Positions 1 to 11,029 of a stretch of 64,000 bases of DNA are shown here, one piece after another. Both the position numbers and the translations under genes were made by a program. This stretch comes from Herbaspirillum sp. ST 5-3 (GTDB taxonomy: Bacteria; Pseudomonadota; Gammaproteobacteria; Burkholderiales; Burkholderiaceae_D), in contig NZ_STGI01000016.1 in the NCBI RefSeq assembly GCF_004804275.1, positions 57,531 to 121,530 on the forward strand, written 5' to 3'. Every line of letters starts with the position of its first letter. The stretch's first letter is position 1. The notes beneath the pieces are model-generated. The model searched no databases and had not been told where the DNA came from. It saw nothing but the letters and a program-made list of their open reading frames with translations.

Positions 1-213
1 GTGCTCACCGATTTCCGTCGGCGTCATTTTGGCGACCCCATCCAGCGCAACGTTCTGCGCGGTCTCGGTCTCGAACACGACCGTATGCCCGGCCTTCGTC
101 AGGAAATCGGCGATCTCCGACAAGGAGTGTTCGATACCGGCGGCCATGTACTTGCCGATGATGGCAATCGTTTTGAAGGAAATTGGATTGGAATCTGGCT
201 TGGAAGGCAACAT
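1..213 (-). CDS. nadK: NAD kinase, N-terminal fragment
   Basis: This is the first 71 codons of a minus-strand gene that runs off the left edge. The translation begins MLPSKPDSNPISFKTIAIIG and continues with a Rossmann-like segment (GKYMAAGIEHSLSEIADFL, then GHTVVFE), which matches the N-terminus of ATP-NAD kinases. The enzyme phosphorylates NAD to NADP in the cytoplasm. The catalytic GGDG motif lies outside the window and cannot be checked. The gene is divergent from the HAD phosphatase, with 72 bp between the two starts. Plus-strand ORFs over the same bases are shadows. The call rests on N-terminal similarity and on the hrcA/nadK neighbourhood known in betaproteobacteria. Confidence 0.8.
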   Translation of the reverse strand, partial: MLPSKPDSNPISFKTIAIIGKYMAAGIEHSLSEIADFLTKAGHTVVFETETAQNVALDGVAKMTPTEIGEH

Positions 214-285
214 GCAGCAGATTAGACCATAATTTAGTCGTCCTTTACAGGATCGCATCGTTGAAAGAAACCGTTTAGAGCCCAT

Positions 286-996
286 ATGTCAATTATTAAA
301 GCCGTCTTGTTCGATCTCGACGACACCCTGTGGCCGATCGTGCCGGTGATCAAGCGCGCCGAGAACGTGCTGTATGATTGGCTGACGGTGCATGCGCCGG
401 CGGTTGCGCAAAGCGTCACCATCGAAAGCATGCGCGAACGTCGGCAAGCCTTGATGGCAAGCGATCCGGTGTACCAGCTGGATCTGCGCCGCCTGCGACG
501 TGCCGTGTTGCTGGAAGCCTTTATCGGCGCGGGACTGGATCCCGCGATGGCGGATCAGGCAATGGATGTGTTTTCGCGAGCGCGCAACGAGGTGACACCG
601 TTTGAAGATGTCTTGCCGACACTGGGCAGTCTGCGAAACCGTGTGGCCCTTGGCTCGGTGTCAAACGGAGTCGCGGATTTGCGGGCGATTGGCATTGCGC
701 ATTTCTTCCAGGTTTCCGTAGCGGCCCATCACTTTGGCTGCGCGAAACCCGACGCGGCCATTTTCCATGCCGCGTGCGACGCGCTTGGCGTGTTGCCGGA
801 AGAAGCCGTCTATATCGGCGACGACCCTTTGCTGGACGTGGAGGGAGCGCAAAGAGCAGGCTTGCAGGGCGTGTGGATGAACCGCCTGGAATTGAAGCCG
901 GTACGTGTCCTGCCGGACCATGTGCGACCGGATGCTACCTGCACAAGTCTGTATGAGCTGGATCAATGGCTGAACGAGCGGATGGTAAAAATCTGA
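286..996 (+). CDS. HAD-superfamily hydrolase (phosphatase)
   Basis: A 236-residue cytoplasmic haloacid-dehalogenase-fold hydrolase, probably a phosphatase of unknown substrate. Motif I is FDLDDTLW at residues 9-16, with nucleophile D10 and acid/base D12. A helical cap follows, then motif II near LGSVSNG, motif III lysine in GCAKPD and the motif IV acidic pair in YIGDDPLLD. All catalytic positions are therefore present. It starts at ATG 286, divergent from nadK, and hrcA follows after 77 bp. The length is normal for the family. Phosphoglycolate phosphatase-like and pyrimidine nucleotidase-like subfamilies are alternatives that motifs alone do not separate. Confidence 0.88.
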   Translation: MSIIKAVLFDLDDTLWPIVPVIKRAENVLYDWLTVHAPAVAQSVTIESMRERRQALMASDPVYQLDLRRLRRAVLLEAFIGAGLDPAMADQAMDVFSRARNEVTPFEDVLPTLGSLRNRVALGSVSNGVADLRAIGIAHFFQVSVAAHHFGCAKPDAAIFHAACDALGVLPEEAVYIGDDPLLDVEGAQRAGLQGVWMNRLELKPVRVLPDHVRPDATCTSLYELDQWLNERMVKI

Positions 997-1073
997 TAAC
1001 AATCAACCGTTAAGACGACCCAGTCCTGCAACACACTATGGCGGCTGCTACAGCGGCTCGTTACAATACCAAT

Positions 1074-2096
1074 ATGCAACTCGATACTCGCGCACAGACC
1101 TTGCTCAAGGCATTGGTCGAACGATACATCGCCGACGGTCAGCCGGTCGGTTCGCGCGCCCTGTCCAAGATCTCCGGACTGGAATTATCCCCGGCGACCA
1201 TTCGCAACATCATGGCGGATCTGGAGGACATGGGTTTCGTTGCCAGCCCGCATACCTCGGCTGGCCGAATTCCAACGCCGCGCGGCTATCGGGTGTTCGT
1301 CGATACCTTGCTCACTGTGCAACAGATCGATGAAACCACGGTGGAGTCGAAGCTGCAGTCGCGCCTGCAGAGCAATTCACCGCAAAAAATCATTTCCAAT
1401 GCGGCACAAGTGTTGTCGTCGCTGTCGCAATTTGCCGGCGTGGTGCTGACGCCGCGACACGAATCCGTCTTCCAGCAAATCGAGTTTCTGCGGCTTTCCG
1501 AAAAACGCATCCTGTTGGTGATCGTCGCACCGAACGGCGATGTGCAGAATCGCCTGCTGCTGACTGATGTCGACTACACGCCATCGCAACTGGTACAGGC
1601 CGCGAACTATATCAACCAGCATTACGCAGGCCTGAGCTTCGATGATGTGCGCGTGCGTCTGCAGAGCGAATTACGCCAATTGCGCGACGATATGACGCGC
1701 CTGATGCAGGCGGCAGTGGAAGCAGGCAGCGATGCGATGGCTGAAAATGAAGACGAGGTCGTGATTTCCGGCGAACGCAACCTGCTCAGCGTAAGCGACT
1801 TGGCCTCCAATATGAGTTCGCTGCGCAAACTGTTCGACCTGTTCGAGCAAAAGACGAGCCTGATGCAACTGCTCGATGTCTCCAGCAAGGCAACCGGTGT
1901 GCAGATTTTCATCGGCGGCGAGTCGCAACTGGTGCCGGTGGATGAAATGAGCGTGGTGACCGCGCCCTATGAAGTCAACGGCAAGATCGTCGGCACGCTC
2001 GGGGTGATCGGCCCGACGCGCATGGCTTATGAACGGGTGATACCGATCGTGGACATCACTGCGAAACTTTTGTCGAACGCCCTCAGTCATTCCTGA
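1074..2096 (+). CDS. hrcA: Heat-inducible transcription repressor HrcA
   Basis: A 340-residue repressor of class I heat-shock genes, which in other bacteria binds CIRCE operators. The N-terminus is a winged helix ([18 protein letters not shown], then [13 protein letters not shown]) and is followed by the GAF-like domain typical of HrcA. The ATG at 1074 ([12 protein letters not shown]) is chosen because it aligns with the family N-terminus; the upstream ATG at 1038 would add 12 residues that do not look conserved. I see no CIRCE inverted repeat upstream, so autoregulation through CIRCE is not supported here. It is convergent with the PilZ gene. Confidence 0.95.
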   Translation: MQLDTRAQTLLKALVERYIADGQPVGSRALSKISGLELSPATIRNIMADLEDMGFVASPHTSAGRIPTPRGYRVFVDTLLTVQQIDETTVESKLQSRLQSNSPQKIISNAAQVLSSLSQFAGVVLTPRHESVFQQIEFLRLSEKRILLVIVAPNGDVQNRLLLTDVDYTPSQLVQAANYINQHYAGLSFDDVRVRLQSELRQLRDDMTRLMQAAVEAGSDAMAENEDEVVISGERNLLSVSDLASNMSSLRKLFDLFEQKTSLMQLLDVSSKATGVQIFIGGESQLVPVDEMSVVTAPYEVNGKIVGTLGVIGPTRMAYERVIPIVDITAKLLSNALSHS

Positions 2097-2140
2097 GACC
2101 GGGCTCGCATGCGAACGCGGCAAGACAATGGCGCGCCAGA

Positions 2141-2482
2141 TCAGAGCATGAGTTCGGCCAGCGTCTTGTTGTTCGCAGCATCCAGATGGACGAACTGCAA
2201 GCCGACCCGAAAGCCGTCGGTGCCGCCGAGAATGCAGTAAATCACCTTCGCGGTTGCGCTCACCTTAACCATATTGCCGTTCAGCGGTGCTTCGAAGATC
2301 ACATTGCAGCTAAGGCCAAGCGCAACTTGTTCGGTCAGCTGCAAGCATACGCCGCCCAGCGACAAATCCTTCGCACGCCCGCGCAACACTGCACCGCCCT
2401 GCAAGATGACCGCGGCATGGCCGTGAACCACCTTGCGCGTGAAGTTTCTTGTTTCCGTCTTCATTGCTTTATTGAATGACAT
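2141..2482 (-). CDS. PilZ-domain protein, probable c-di-GMP receptor
   Basis: A small single-domain PilZ protein of about 113 residues. Both c-di-GMP-binding signatures are visible: an RxxxR motif (RNFTR, close to the N-terminus) and the downstream DLSLGG, which fits (D/N)xSxxG. A beta-barrel-like remainder ends in GFRVGLQFVHLD. No membrane segment or second domain is seen, so it probably acts as a cytoplasmic adaptor. The start at 2482 (MSFNKAMKTETRN) is preferred; an upstream ATG at 2527 would add a basic 15-residue stretch. Its target is unknown. It lies downstream of hrcA in convergent orientation and upstream of the fur stop. Confidence 0.85.
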   Translation of the reverse strand: MSFNKAMKTETRNFTRKVVHGHAAVILQGGAVLRGRAKDLSLGGVCLQLTEQVALGLSCNVIFEAPLNGNMVKVSATAKVIYCILGGTDGFRVGLQFVHLDAANNKTLAELML

Positions 2483-2601
2483 CTTTGCGCGCCGGCTCCG
2501 CGATGATTGCATGCGGATGCCCGGCACGGAATTGAAATTGCAGAGATGGGATTAGTATGGTTGAATGCGCGCCTTACGCAAGGCTTGCACGGCGCGAGGT
2601 T

Positions 2602-3033
2602 TCATCGCGGCCGGTGCGGGCAATCCTTCTTGGTGCAATGACCGTACAGCGCCAACGCGTGCTCGGCGATATCGAATCCATGCTCCCTGGCCACGCCTTG
2701 CTGACGTTTTTCGATTTCTTCATCATAGAACTCTTCCACCCGTCCGCAATCGAGGCAGACCAGGTGGTCGTGATGCGATCCCTCATTCAGCTCAAAAACG
2801 GCCTTTCCGGTTTCGAAATGATTGCGATGCAACAAACCGGCCTGCTCGAACTGGGTGAGCACACGGTAGACCGTTGCCAGACCGACATCCATGTTTTCGG
2901 TCAGAAGGATCTTGTAGACATCCTCGGCGCTGAGATGGCGCACCTGGCTGTTCTGGAAAATATCGAGGATCTTCAAGCGCGGCAAGGTTGCTTTCAGGCC
3001 GCTGGCTTTCAACTCGGAAGGATTGCTAGGCAT
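2602..3033 (-). CDS. fur: Ferric uptake regulator Fur
   Basis: A 143-residue metal-dependent repressor. The N-terminal winged helix includes [11 protein letters not shown] and the recognition region [19 protein letters not shown]. The C-terminal half has the metal-binding HHDH cluster (residues 87-90), a CLDC pair near residues 93-96 and a CTKKDC pair near 133-138. The start at 3033 gives MPSNPSELK, the usual Fur N-terminus; the longer ORF upstream is spurious because it runs over bamE. Fur with Fe2+ represses iron-uptake genes and could control tonB-exbBD nearby, although I did not identify a Fur box. It is divergent from bamE. Confidence 0.96.
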   Translation of the reverse strand: MPSNPSELKASGLKATLPRLKILDIFQNSQVRHLSAEDVYKILLTENMDVGLATVYRVLTQFEQAGLLHRNHFETGKAVFELNEGSHHDHLVCLDCGRVEEFYDEEIEKRQQGVAREHGFDIAEHALALYGHCTKKDCPHRPR

Positions 3034-3063
3034 GTTATTGGTCGGATTACGGTTATCTGCTTT

Positions 3064-3093
3064 ATCATATAGCGTTTTGGCCCAATTGCTCAA
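3064..3093 (-). promoter_or_regulatory. Possible sigma-70 promoter of fur
   Basis: Read on the minus strand, TTGAGC (3093-3088) and TATGAT (3069-3064) are separated by 18 bp, about 30 bp upstream of the fur start in the fur/bamE intergenic region. Both hexamers are near consensus. This is a sequence match only. Confidence 0.4.
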
Positions 3094-3109
3094 TGAATTG
3101 AATCCCTTT

Positions 3110-3706
3110 ATGCGAATGTCATCCTGCCGCACCAATCGTACACCCGCCTTGGCCGGTACGCTGATTCTGGCCCTTGCAGCCTGCCTGACAGGGTGCGCAT
3201 CCAGGAACCCATTGATGGAAGAGCCTGCGCCATCAGCGGCCGCGAGCGCAGCCAAGCCGGCCGAAGCGGTCGCACAAAACGCAGCGTCTGCGCCTGCAGC
3301 GACCCCGGCCCCGGGTGCAAGCGGCGTCACGACCACCAAACCCACCGGCGTGCAGCGCTTCCTCGGCATCTTTACTCCGTACCGGATCGACGTGCAGCAG
3401 GGGAATTTCGTTTCGCGCGAAATGGTCAACCAGCTCAAGGAAGGCATGCAGCGCAAGGAAGCGATCACGCCGGAGCAAGTGCGCTTCGTCCTTGGTACGC
3501 CGCTGCTGACCGATATTTTCCACGCGAATCGCTGGGATTATGTATTCCGTCTCAAGAAAGGCAGCGGCGAGGTCATTTCCAGCCGCGTCACCGCCTACTT
3601 CAAGGATAACCGCCTGGTTGGTATTGACAGCGGCGTGCTGCCGACCGAGCAGGAATACCTTGCCTTCATCGCCGGCGCCGCACCGGGGTCGGCGCCGAAC
3701 AAATAA
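3110..3706 (+). CDS. bamE: Outer membrane assembly lipoprotein BamE
   Basis: A 198-residue lipoprotein of the BAM complex that folds beta-barrel proteins into the outer membrane. The N-terminus is a lipoprotein signal with lipobox LTGC ([14 protein letters not shown]). An Ala/Pro-rich linker of about 40 residues follows, then the SmpA/OmlA domain with [12 protein letters not shown] and the typical MKEGM-, VRFVLGTP- and RWDYVF-like blocks. It starts at ATG 3110 (MRMSSC). A start at 3116 is also possible; the earlier ATG at 3023 would overlap fur. The fur|bamE divergence followed by dapB is a conserved betaproteobacterial arrangement. Confidence 0.93.
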   Translation: MRMSSCRTNRTPALAGTLILALAACLTGCASRNPLMEEPAPSAAASAAKPAEAVAQNAASAPAATPAPGASGVTTTKPTGVQRFLGIFTPYRIDVQQGNFVSREMVNQLKEGMQRKEAITPEQVRFVLGTPLLTDIFHANRWDYVFRLKKGSGEVISSRVTAYFKDNRLVGIDSGVLPTEQEYLAFIAGAAPGSAPNK

Positions 3707-3723
3707 CAATATCGAGCATCATC

Positions 3724-4530
3724 ATGAATCAAATGAAAATCGCCGTTGCAGGCGCATCCGGCCGCATGGGCCATATGTTGATTGAAACCATCCAGAATGC
3801 GGACGACGCCGTGCTGACCGGCGCGCTCGATGTCGCCGGCTCGCCGGCGATCGGCAACGACGCCGCTGCCTTCCTTGGCAAGCCGGCCGGGGTGCTGATC
3901 GAATCCGACCTCGCGAAAGGCCTGGCCAATGCCCAGTTCCTGATCGATTTCACCCGCCCGGAAGGTACGCTGAAGCATCTTGAATACTGCGCTGCGCACG
4001 GCATCAAGATGATCATCGGCACGACCGGTTTCGACGAGGCCGGCAAGGCTGCAATCGCCGCGGCGGCCGAGAAAACCGCCATCGTGTTCGCGCCCAACAT
4101 GAGTGTCGGCGTCAATGTGACCATGAAATTGCTGGAAATGGCGGCCAAGAGTTTCTCGCACGGCTACGACATTGAAATCATTGAAGCGCACCATCGCCAC
4201 AAGGTCGATGCACCATCGGGCACCGCAATCAAGATGGGCGAGGTCATCGCCGATGCGCTCGGGCGCAAGCTGAAGGATGTCGCGGTCTACGCGCGTGAAG
4301 GCGTCACTGGCGAGCGCGATCCGTCCTCCATCGGATTTGCGACGATCCGCGGTGGCGACATCGTGGGCGATCACACGGTCTTGTTCGCCGGCATCGGCGA
4401 ACGCATCGAGATTTCGCACAAATCGTCCAGCCGTGTCAGCTACGCGCACGGCAGCCTGCGTGCAGCCCGCTTCCTGGCCGACAAGACAGCTGGCCTGTAC
4501 GACATGCGGGATGTGCTAGGACTGCACTGA
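3724..4530 (+). CDS. dapB: 4-hydroxy-tetrahydrodipicolinate reductase
   Basis: A 268-residue cytoplasmic enzyme that reduces hydroxy-tetrahydrodipicolinate with NAD(P)H in the lysine/diaminopimelate pathway, and so supplies peptidoglycan precursors. The dinucleotide-binding loop GASGRMG is at residues 10-16. The catalytic block EAHHRHK begins at E154 and is followed by VDAPSGTA, which gives the expected His and Lys residues. The length is typical. It starts 17 bp after bamE and its end is 19 bp before tonB, so cotranscription with bamE is possible. Confidence 0.97.
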   Translation: MNQMKIAVAGASGRMGHMLIETIQNADDAVLTGALDVAGSPAIGNDAAAFLGKPAGVLIESDLAKGLANAQFLIDFTRPEGTLKHLEYCAAHGIKMIIGTTGFDEAGKAAIAAAAEKTAIVFAPNMSVGVNVTMKLLEMAAKSFSHGYDIEIIEAHHRHKVDAPSGTAIKMGEVIADALGRKLKDVAVYAREGVTGERDPSSIGFATIRGGDIVGDHTVLFAGIGERIEISHKSSSRVSYAHGSLRAARFLADKTAGLYDMRDVLGLH

Positions 4531-4549
4531 TGCCCGAGATGTCCCGGCC

Positions 4550-5239
4550 GTGAAATTCGCGCCGCAAGCCCTTGCCATCGCGGCCACCCTGTTGTTGCAT
4601 GCTGCAGTGGCCGCGATAGTGGCAGTCGGCCTGTTTCTTGATCAGAAACAAGCAACACCCTCCAAGTCGGTCGAAATCCGCCTGATGCCGTCGCAACCGC
4701 AGGCCGCACCGATGGTACAGGCAGCGCCGCCCGCGTCTGCACCCACACCTGCACCTGCACAACCCAAGGCCAGGCATCAAGCAAGTTCGAAACACCGCCC
4801 ACAGCCGAAGTCTGCCGTCGTCGAACCGCACGAAGCTCCGCATATGGCGCCGCCCGAGGCCAGCACGGAATCAAAGGCAGCTTCCGCCAGCCCATCTGCC
4901 ACCATTGCTGCGCCGGCCGCCGCTCCGGCTGCGGTCCCCGGCCCACCCGTGAAGACATCCGCATCCGATGCAGCTTATGCCTCGAGCAACCGTGTGCCGC
5001 CGTATCCGCGGCTGTCGCGCATGAATGAAGAGCAAGGGACCGTCGTGCTGCGTGTCCTTGTCAAGGGCGACGGTACGGCCGGCGCGGTTGAAATCAAGAG
5101 ATCCAGCGGATATCCGCTGCTCGATGAATCAGCGCGAAGCACCGTGCAGACGTGGCGCTTCAAGCCGGCGACGATTGACGGCAAACCAGTCTCCGAGTGG
5201 TATCAAGTTGCCATTCCGTTTACACTTCAGAACAATTAA
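4550..5239 (+). CDS. tonB: Energy transducer TonB
   Basis: A 229-residue inner-membrane protein that transmits proton-motive force from ExbB/ExbD to outer-membrane receptors. The N-terminus has one membrane helix (residues about 7-30). A long Pro/Ala/Lys-rich periplasmic spacer follows (to about 140). The C-terminal TonB domain includes VPPYPRLSRMNEEQGTVVL, the YPLLDESA helix and TWRFKPATIDGKPV. It uses a GTG start at 4550, 19 bp after dapB. exbB and exbD follow directly, so this is a complete energy module. The TonB-dependent receptor at about 54 kb is one possible client within this window. Confidence 0.94.
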   Translation: MKFAPQALAIAATLLLHAAVAAIVAVGLFLDQKQATPSKSVEIRLMPSQPQAAPMVQAAPPASAPTPAPAQPKARHQASSKHRPQPKSAVVEPHEAPHMAPPEASTESKAASASPSATIAAPAAAPAAVPGPPVKTSASDAAYASSNRVPPYPRLSRMNEEQGTVVLRVLVKGDGTAGAVEIKRSSGYPLLDESARSTVQTWRFKPATIDGKPVSEWYQVAIPFTLQNN

Positions 5240-5255
5240 TTCTTCTTCGTACACC

Positions 5256-5936
5256 ATGAATCAAACACTGGGATTTGCTCATTACTGGGCACAAGGCGAC
5301 GTCATCACCCATTCGGTCGCCTATCTGCTGCTCTTGATGTCCGTGGTCAGCTGGTACTACATTTTTTCCAAGGCGTGGAGTTCATGGCGCATTCGCAGAA
5401 GCGCCGGTGCGCTGGACGGGTTCTGGAAAGCACCGACCCTCAATGACGCTATTTCCATCGTGAAAAATGCCGACAGCGAAAATGTTTATGCACCACTCGC
5501 GGCGCAAAGCGCGCAGGCCGCCAATGTCAGCTCGCAAACCGGCTCCCTGAATGCCAATGTCGATCCCAGCGAACTGATCACGCGCACCTTGCGCCAGGAA
5601 ATCAACCGCGTCTCCTCGCGCCTGGAAAGCGGCCTGACACTGCTGGCCTCGGTCGGCTCGACCGCGCCATTCGTGGGCCTCTTTGGCACCGTCTGGGGCA
5701 TTTACCATGCACTGGTGGCGGTGTCGACCGCGGGCACAGTGCAAATCGACAAAGTGGCCGGCCCCGTCGGGGAAGCCTTGATCATGACTGCGCTCGGACT
5801 GGTGGTGGCGATTCCGGCCGTGCTGGCCTATAACGCGTTCACCCGGGTCAACCGCGTGACGCTGGCCGAACTGGATGGCTTTGCGCATGACCTGCATGCC
5901 TATCTGACCACCGGCGCCCGCGTCGGCAAGCAATAG
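5256..5936 (+). CDS. exbB: Biopolymer transport protein ExbB (MotA/TolQ/ExbB family)
   Basis: A 226-residue inner-membrane proton-channel subunit that works with ExbD to energize TonB. A first membrane segment lies near residues 15-38. Two C-terminal helices carry the family signature around LLASVGSTAPFVGLFGTVWG and AGPVGEALIMTALGLVVAIP. The start at ATG 5256 (MNQTLGFAHYW) is 16 bp after the tonB stop; a longer in-frame ORF from 5025 lies inside tonB and is rejected. TolQ is an alternative, but adjacency to tonB and exbD favours ExbB. Confidence 0.93.
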   Translation: MNQTLGFAHYWAQGDVITHSVAYLLLLMSVVSWYYIFSKAWSSWRIRRSAGALDGFWKAPTLNDAISIVKNADSENVYAPLAAQSAQAANVSSQTGSLNANVDPSELITRTLRQEINRVSSRLESGLTLLASVGSTAPFVGLFGTVWGIYHALVAVSTAGTVQIDKVAGPVGEALIMTALGLVVAIPAVLAYNAFTRVNRVTLAELDGFAHDLHAYLTTGARVGKQ

Positions 5937-5947
5937 CAGAGGCAATC

Positions 5948-6373
5948 ATGGCATTTGGCGGATTCAACGACGACAAGCATCAGGCCCCGATCGCGGACAT
6001 CAACGTCACTCCAATGGTGGATGTGATGCTGGTGCTGCTCGTGATTTTCATCATCACCGCGCCACTGTTCACGCACGCGATCAAGCTCGATTTGCCGAGC
6101 GCGCAATCGGCCGCAGCGCCGGAAAAACCCGAGACGATCTCGCTGTCGATCAATGCCGAAGGAAAAATCTTCTGGAACAACGAGGCGATCGAACAAAAGG
6201 ATCTCGGTTCGAAGTTCGCCGAAGCAGCGCAGAAGAATCCGCAGCCCGAGCTGCAGCTGCGCGCCGACAAGTCAACGCGTTATGAAACCATCGCGCAGGT
6301 GATGTCGGCCGCCCAAACCAGCGGAATGACCAAGATGGGGTTTGTCACCGAGGCAAAGGAAACGGCCCAGTAA
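5948..6373 (+). CDS. exbD: Biopolymer transport protein ExbD
   Basis: A 141-residue partner of ExbB with one N-terminal membrane helix and a periplasmic domain. The segment IADINVTPMVDVMLVLLVIF contains the conserved membrane Asp (in MVDVM) needed for proton translocation. The periplasmic part has the usual LRADKSTRYETI block and ends with GMTKMGFVTE. It starts 11 bp after exbB. Its stop codon shares one base with the start of the barstar-like gene, which implies translational coupling. Confidence 0.94.
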   Translation: MAFGGFNDDKHQAPIADINVTPMVDVMLVLLVIFIITAPLFTHAIKLDLPSAQSAAAPEKPETISLSINAEGKIFWNNEAIEQKDLGSKFAEAAQKNPQPELQLRADKSTRYETIAQVMSAAQTSGMTKMGFVTEAKETAQ

Positions 6374-6699
6374 TGCCCTCCGTTCACCTGGATGGCCGGG
6401 AAATCAAGGACTGGCGCGCCTTTCACGCGCAATGCAAGACCGCGTTCGGCTTTCCGGATTTCTACGGGCAAAACATGGATGCGTGGATCGATTGTCTGAG
6501 CGGCCTTCGCGATGATGACGGCATGTCAAGTATCCGGCTTGGACCGGACGAGGTCCTTGAAATCTCCGTCCTGCATTCAAACAGCCTCCGGCAGTCGGCT
6601 CCCGGCATTCTCGCCGCGCTGGAAGATTGCGCCGCCGAGGTCAACCAGCGTTACGTCGAACAGGGCGAAAAGCCGGCCCTGGCTCTGCTACTGCGCTGA
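6373..6699 (+). CDS. Barstar-like (ribonuclease inhibitor) family protein
   Basis: A 108-residue protein resembling barstar, the intracellular inhibitor of the secreted RNase barnase. Supporting signs are an N-terminal strand (VHLDGREI), the segment FGFPDFYGQNMDAWIDCLSGL, where barstar family members have the conserved FxFPxYYGxNxDAxxDCL pattern, and an acidic composition. The ATG overlaps the exbD stop by one base (TAATG). No barnase-like RNase gene is adjacent, so the ligand is unknown. It could neutralise an RNase encoded elsewhere, act as orphan immunity, or have another role. leuS follows after its own promoter. Confidence 0.8.
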   Translation: MPSVHLDGREIKDWRAFHAQCKTAFGFPDFYGQNMDAWIDCLSGLRDDDGMSSIRLGPDEVLEISVLHSNSLRQSAPGILAALEDCAAEVNQRYVEQGEKPALALLLR

Positions 6700-6747
6700 T
6701 TTTTCGGCCAAATTAGCGCCCTCGGGCGGCGCTATGGACGGTGCTGA

Positions 6748-9441
<2,694 letters not shown>

Positions 9442-9461
9442 CAGTTTTCACTGGAGCCTGC

Positions 9462-9956
9462 ATGAAACGCCGAGCCGTCCTTGCCATGACATCTGCCCTT
9501 GCCCTGTCCGCATGCGGTTTTCAGCTGCGCGGCGCGAACGGCCAGGCCAACCTGCCGTTCAAGACGATCTACATCGGCGTTCCGGAAACTTCGCAGCTCG
9601 GCGCGGAGCTGCGCCGGAATATCCGTGCCAGCGGCGAAACGACCATCGTGAGCGATCCGAAAGCGGCGCAAGCCATTGTGGAAGTGCTGTCGGAGACGCG
9701 CGACATCGCGATCCTCTTGAATGCGCAGGGCCGTCCGCGCGAACACACGCTGTACTACAAGCTGCGTTTTCGCGTGACGAATCCCAAGGGCGCGGAAATG
9801 CTTGCTCCGACGGAAATCACGCTCAAGCGTGACCTCAGTTTCAACGAAGCGCAGGCAATCGCCAAGGAGAAGGAAGAGGAAATGCTGTACCGCGACATGC
9901 AGACCGACCTGGTGCAGCAGATCATGCGCCGGCTGGCCGTCCTCAAGCCTGCTTGA
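9462..9956 (+). CDS. lptE: LPS-assembly lipoprotein LptE
   Basis: A 164-residue outer-membrane lipoprotein that plugs the LptD barrel and helps deliver LPS to the surface. The N-terminal signal has lipobox LSAC (ALALSACGF), followed by the conserved GFQLRG start of the mature protein. The C-terminal part has a charged helix (EAQAIAKEKEEEMLYRDMQ) and a conserved VQQIMRRL ending. It lies between leuS and holA, the classical position of rlpB/lptE. The length is normal. Confidence 0.92.
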   Translation: MKRRAVLAMTSALALSACGFQLRGANGQANLPFKTIYIGVPETSQLGAELRRNIRASGETTIVSDPKAAQAIVEVLSETRDIAILLNAQGRPREHTLYYKLRFRVTNPKGAEMLAPTEITLKRDLSFNEAQAIAKEKEEEMLYRDMQTDLVQQIMRRLAVLKPA

Positions 9957-9968
9957 CGAGGACGACAC

Positions 9969-10985
9969 ATGCAATTGCGGCTCGACGCCCTCGAAGCGCA
10001 TCTGGCGAAATCGCTCGCGCCGCTCTATGTGATTACCAGCGACGAGCATTTGCTGGCGCTGGAAGCAGCCGACAGGATACGCAAGACGGCGCGCGCACAA
10101 GGCTTCACCGAACGCGAAGTGCTGGTGGTCGAGCGCAGTTTCAAATGGGGCGCGCTGCTTGCCGCGAACCAGTCGCAGTCGCTGTTCGGCGAACGCAAGC
10201 TGATCGAACTGCGCATCCCGACCGGCAAACCCGGCAAGGATGGCGGACAGGCATTGCAGGAATACGTTGGATCACTCAATCCTGACAACGTGACCCTGAT
10301 TGCCCTTCCCAAACTCGACTGGCAGACGCAAAAAAGCGCATGGGTAACAGCCTTGCAGCAGGCCGCAGTGTATATCGACATTCCGCTGGTGGAGCGCGCC
10401 GCGCTGCCGTCCTGGATCGGCACCCGGCTTGCCGCACAGCGCCAGAGCGCCGACCGGCAGAGCATCGACTTCATCGCCGATCGCGTCGAAGGCAACCTGC
10501 TTGCCGCGCATCAGGAAATCCAGAAGCTCGCGCTGCTGCATCCCGAAGGCAAGCTGAGTTTCGAGCAAGTGCAGGATGCGGTGCTGAACGTGGCCCGCTA
10601 CGACGTGTTCAAGCTGAACGAAGCGATGCTGGCCGGTGATGCCGCACGGTTGGTGCGCATGATCGAAGGACTGAAAGGCGAAGGTGAAGCCTTGCCTCTC
10701 GTATTGTGGGCGATGGCCGAGGAAATCCGCACGCTGCTGAAGATCAAGGCCGGCGCAGCACAGGGCAAGGCGATCGGCATGCTGATGAAGGAATACCGCA
10801 TCTGGGGTCCGCGTGAAAAACTGATGGAACCGGCGCTGCGCCGCATGAAGCTGTCGACGCTGGAAGGCGCGCTGCAGGAGGCGGCGCAAATCGATAAGAT
10901 GGTCAAGGGTTTGCGCGCCAGGATGTTTGCCGGCGATGCCTGGGACGCCTTGTTGCAACTCGGACTGAAGGTCGCGCGCGGTTGA
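9969..10985 (+). CDS. holA: DNA polymerase III subunit delta
   Basis: A 338-residue delta subunit of the clamp loader, which opens the beta sliding clamp. The N-terminus ([20 protein letters not shown]) is the typical HolA start, and the [16 protein letters not shown] segment is the beta-interacting region. The central region has the AAA+-like lid with [15 protein letters not shown], and the C-terminus is a helical collar domain. It starts 12 bp after lptE. Confidence 0.95.
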   Translation: MQLRLDALEAHLAKSLAPLYVITSDEHLLALEAADRIRKTARAQGFTEREVLVVERSFKWGALLAANQSQSLFGERKLIELRIPTGKPGKDGGQALQEYVGSLNPDNVTLIALPKLDWQTQKSAWVTALQQAAVYIDIPLVERAALPSWIGTRLAAQRQSADRQSIDFIADRVEGNLLAAHQEIQKLALLHPEGKLSFEQVQDAVLNVARYDVFKLNEAMLAGDAARLVRMIEGLKGEGEALPLVLWAMAEEIRTLLKIKAGAAQGKAIGMLMKEYRIWGPREKLMEPALRRMKLSTLEGALQEAAQIDKMVKGLRARMFAGDAWDALLQLGLKVARG

Positions 10986-11029
10986 TTCCCGTGCAGAATG
11001 CAGAAAATTTCAAGCAGGATTTTGCAAAA

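Noticed and set aside
1..232. Two plus-strand ORFs at the left edge (74 and 67 residues)
   Set aside because: Both are shadows of the minus-strand nadK fragment, which has clear family similarity.
1000..1073. CIRCE operator before hrcA
   Set aside because: No TTAGCACTC-N9-GAGTGCTAA-like inverted repeat is present in the gap.
2557..3072. 171-residue plus-strand ORF over fur
   Set aside because: Antisense shadow of fur, whose metal-binding and HTH motifs are intact.
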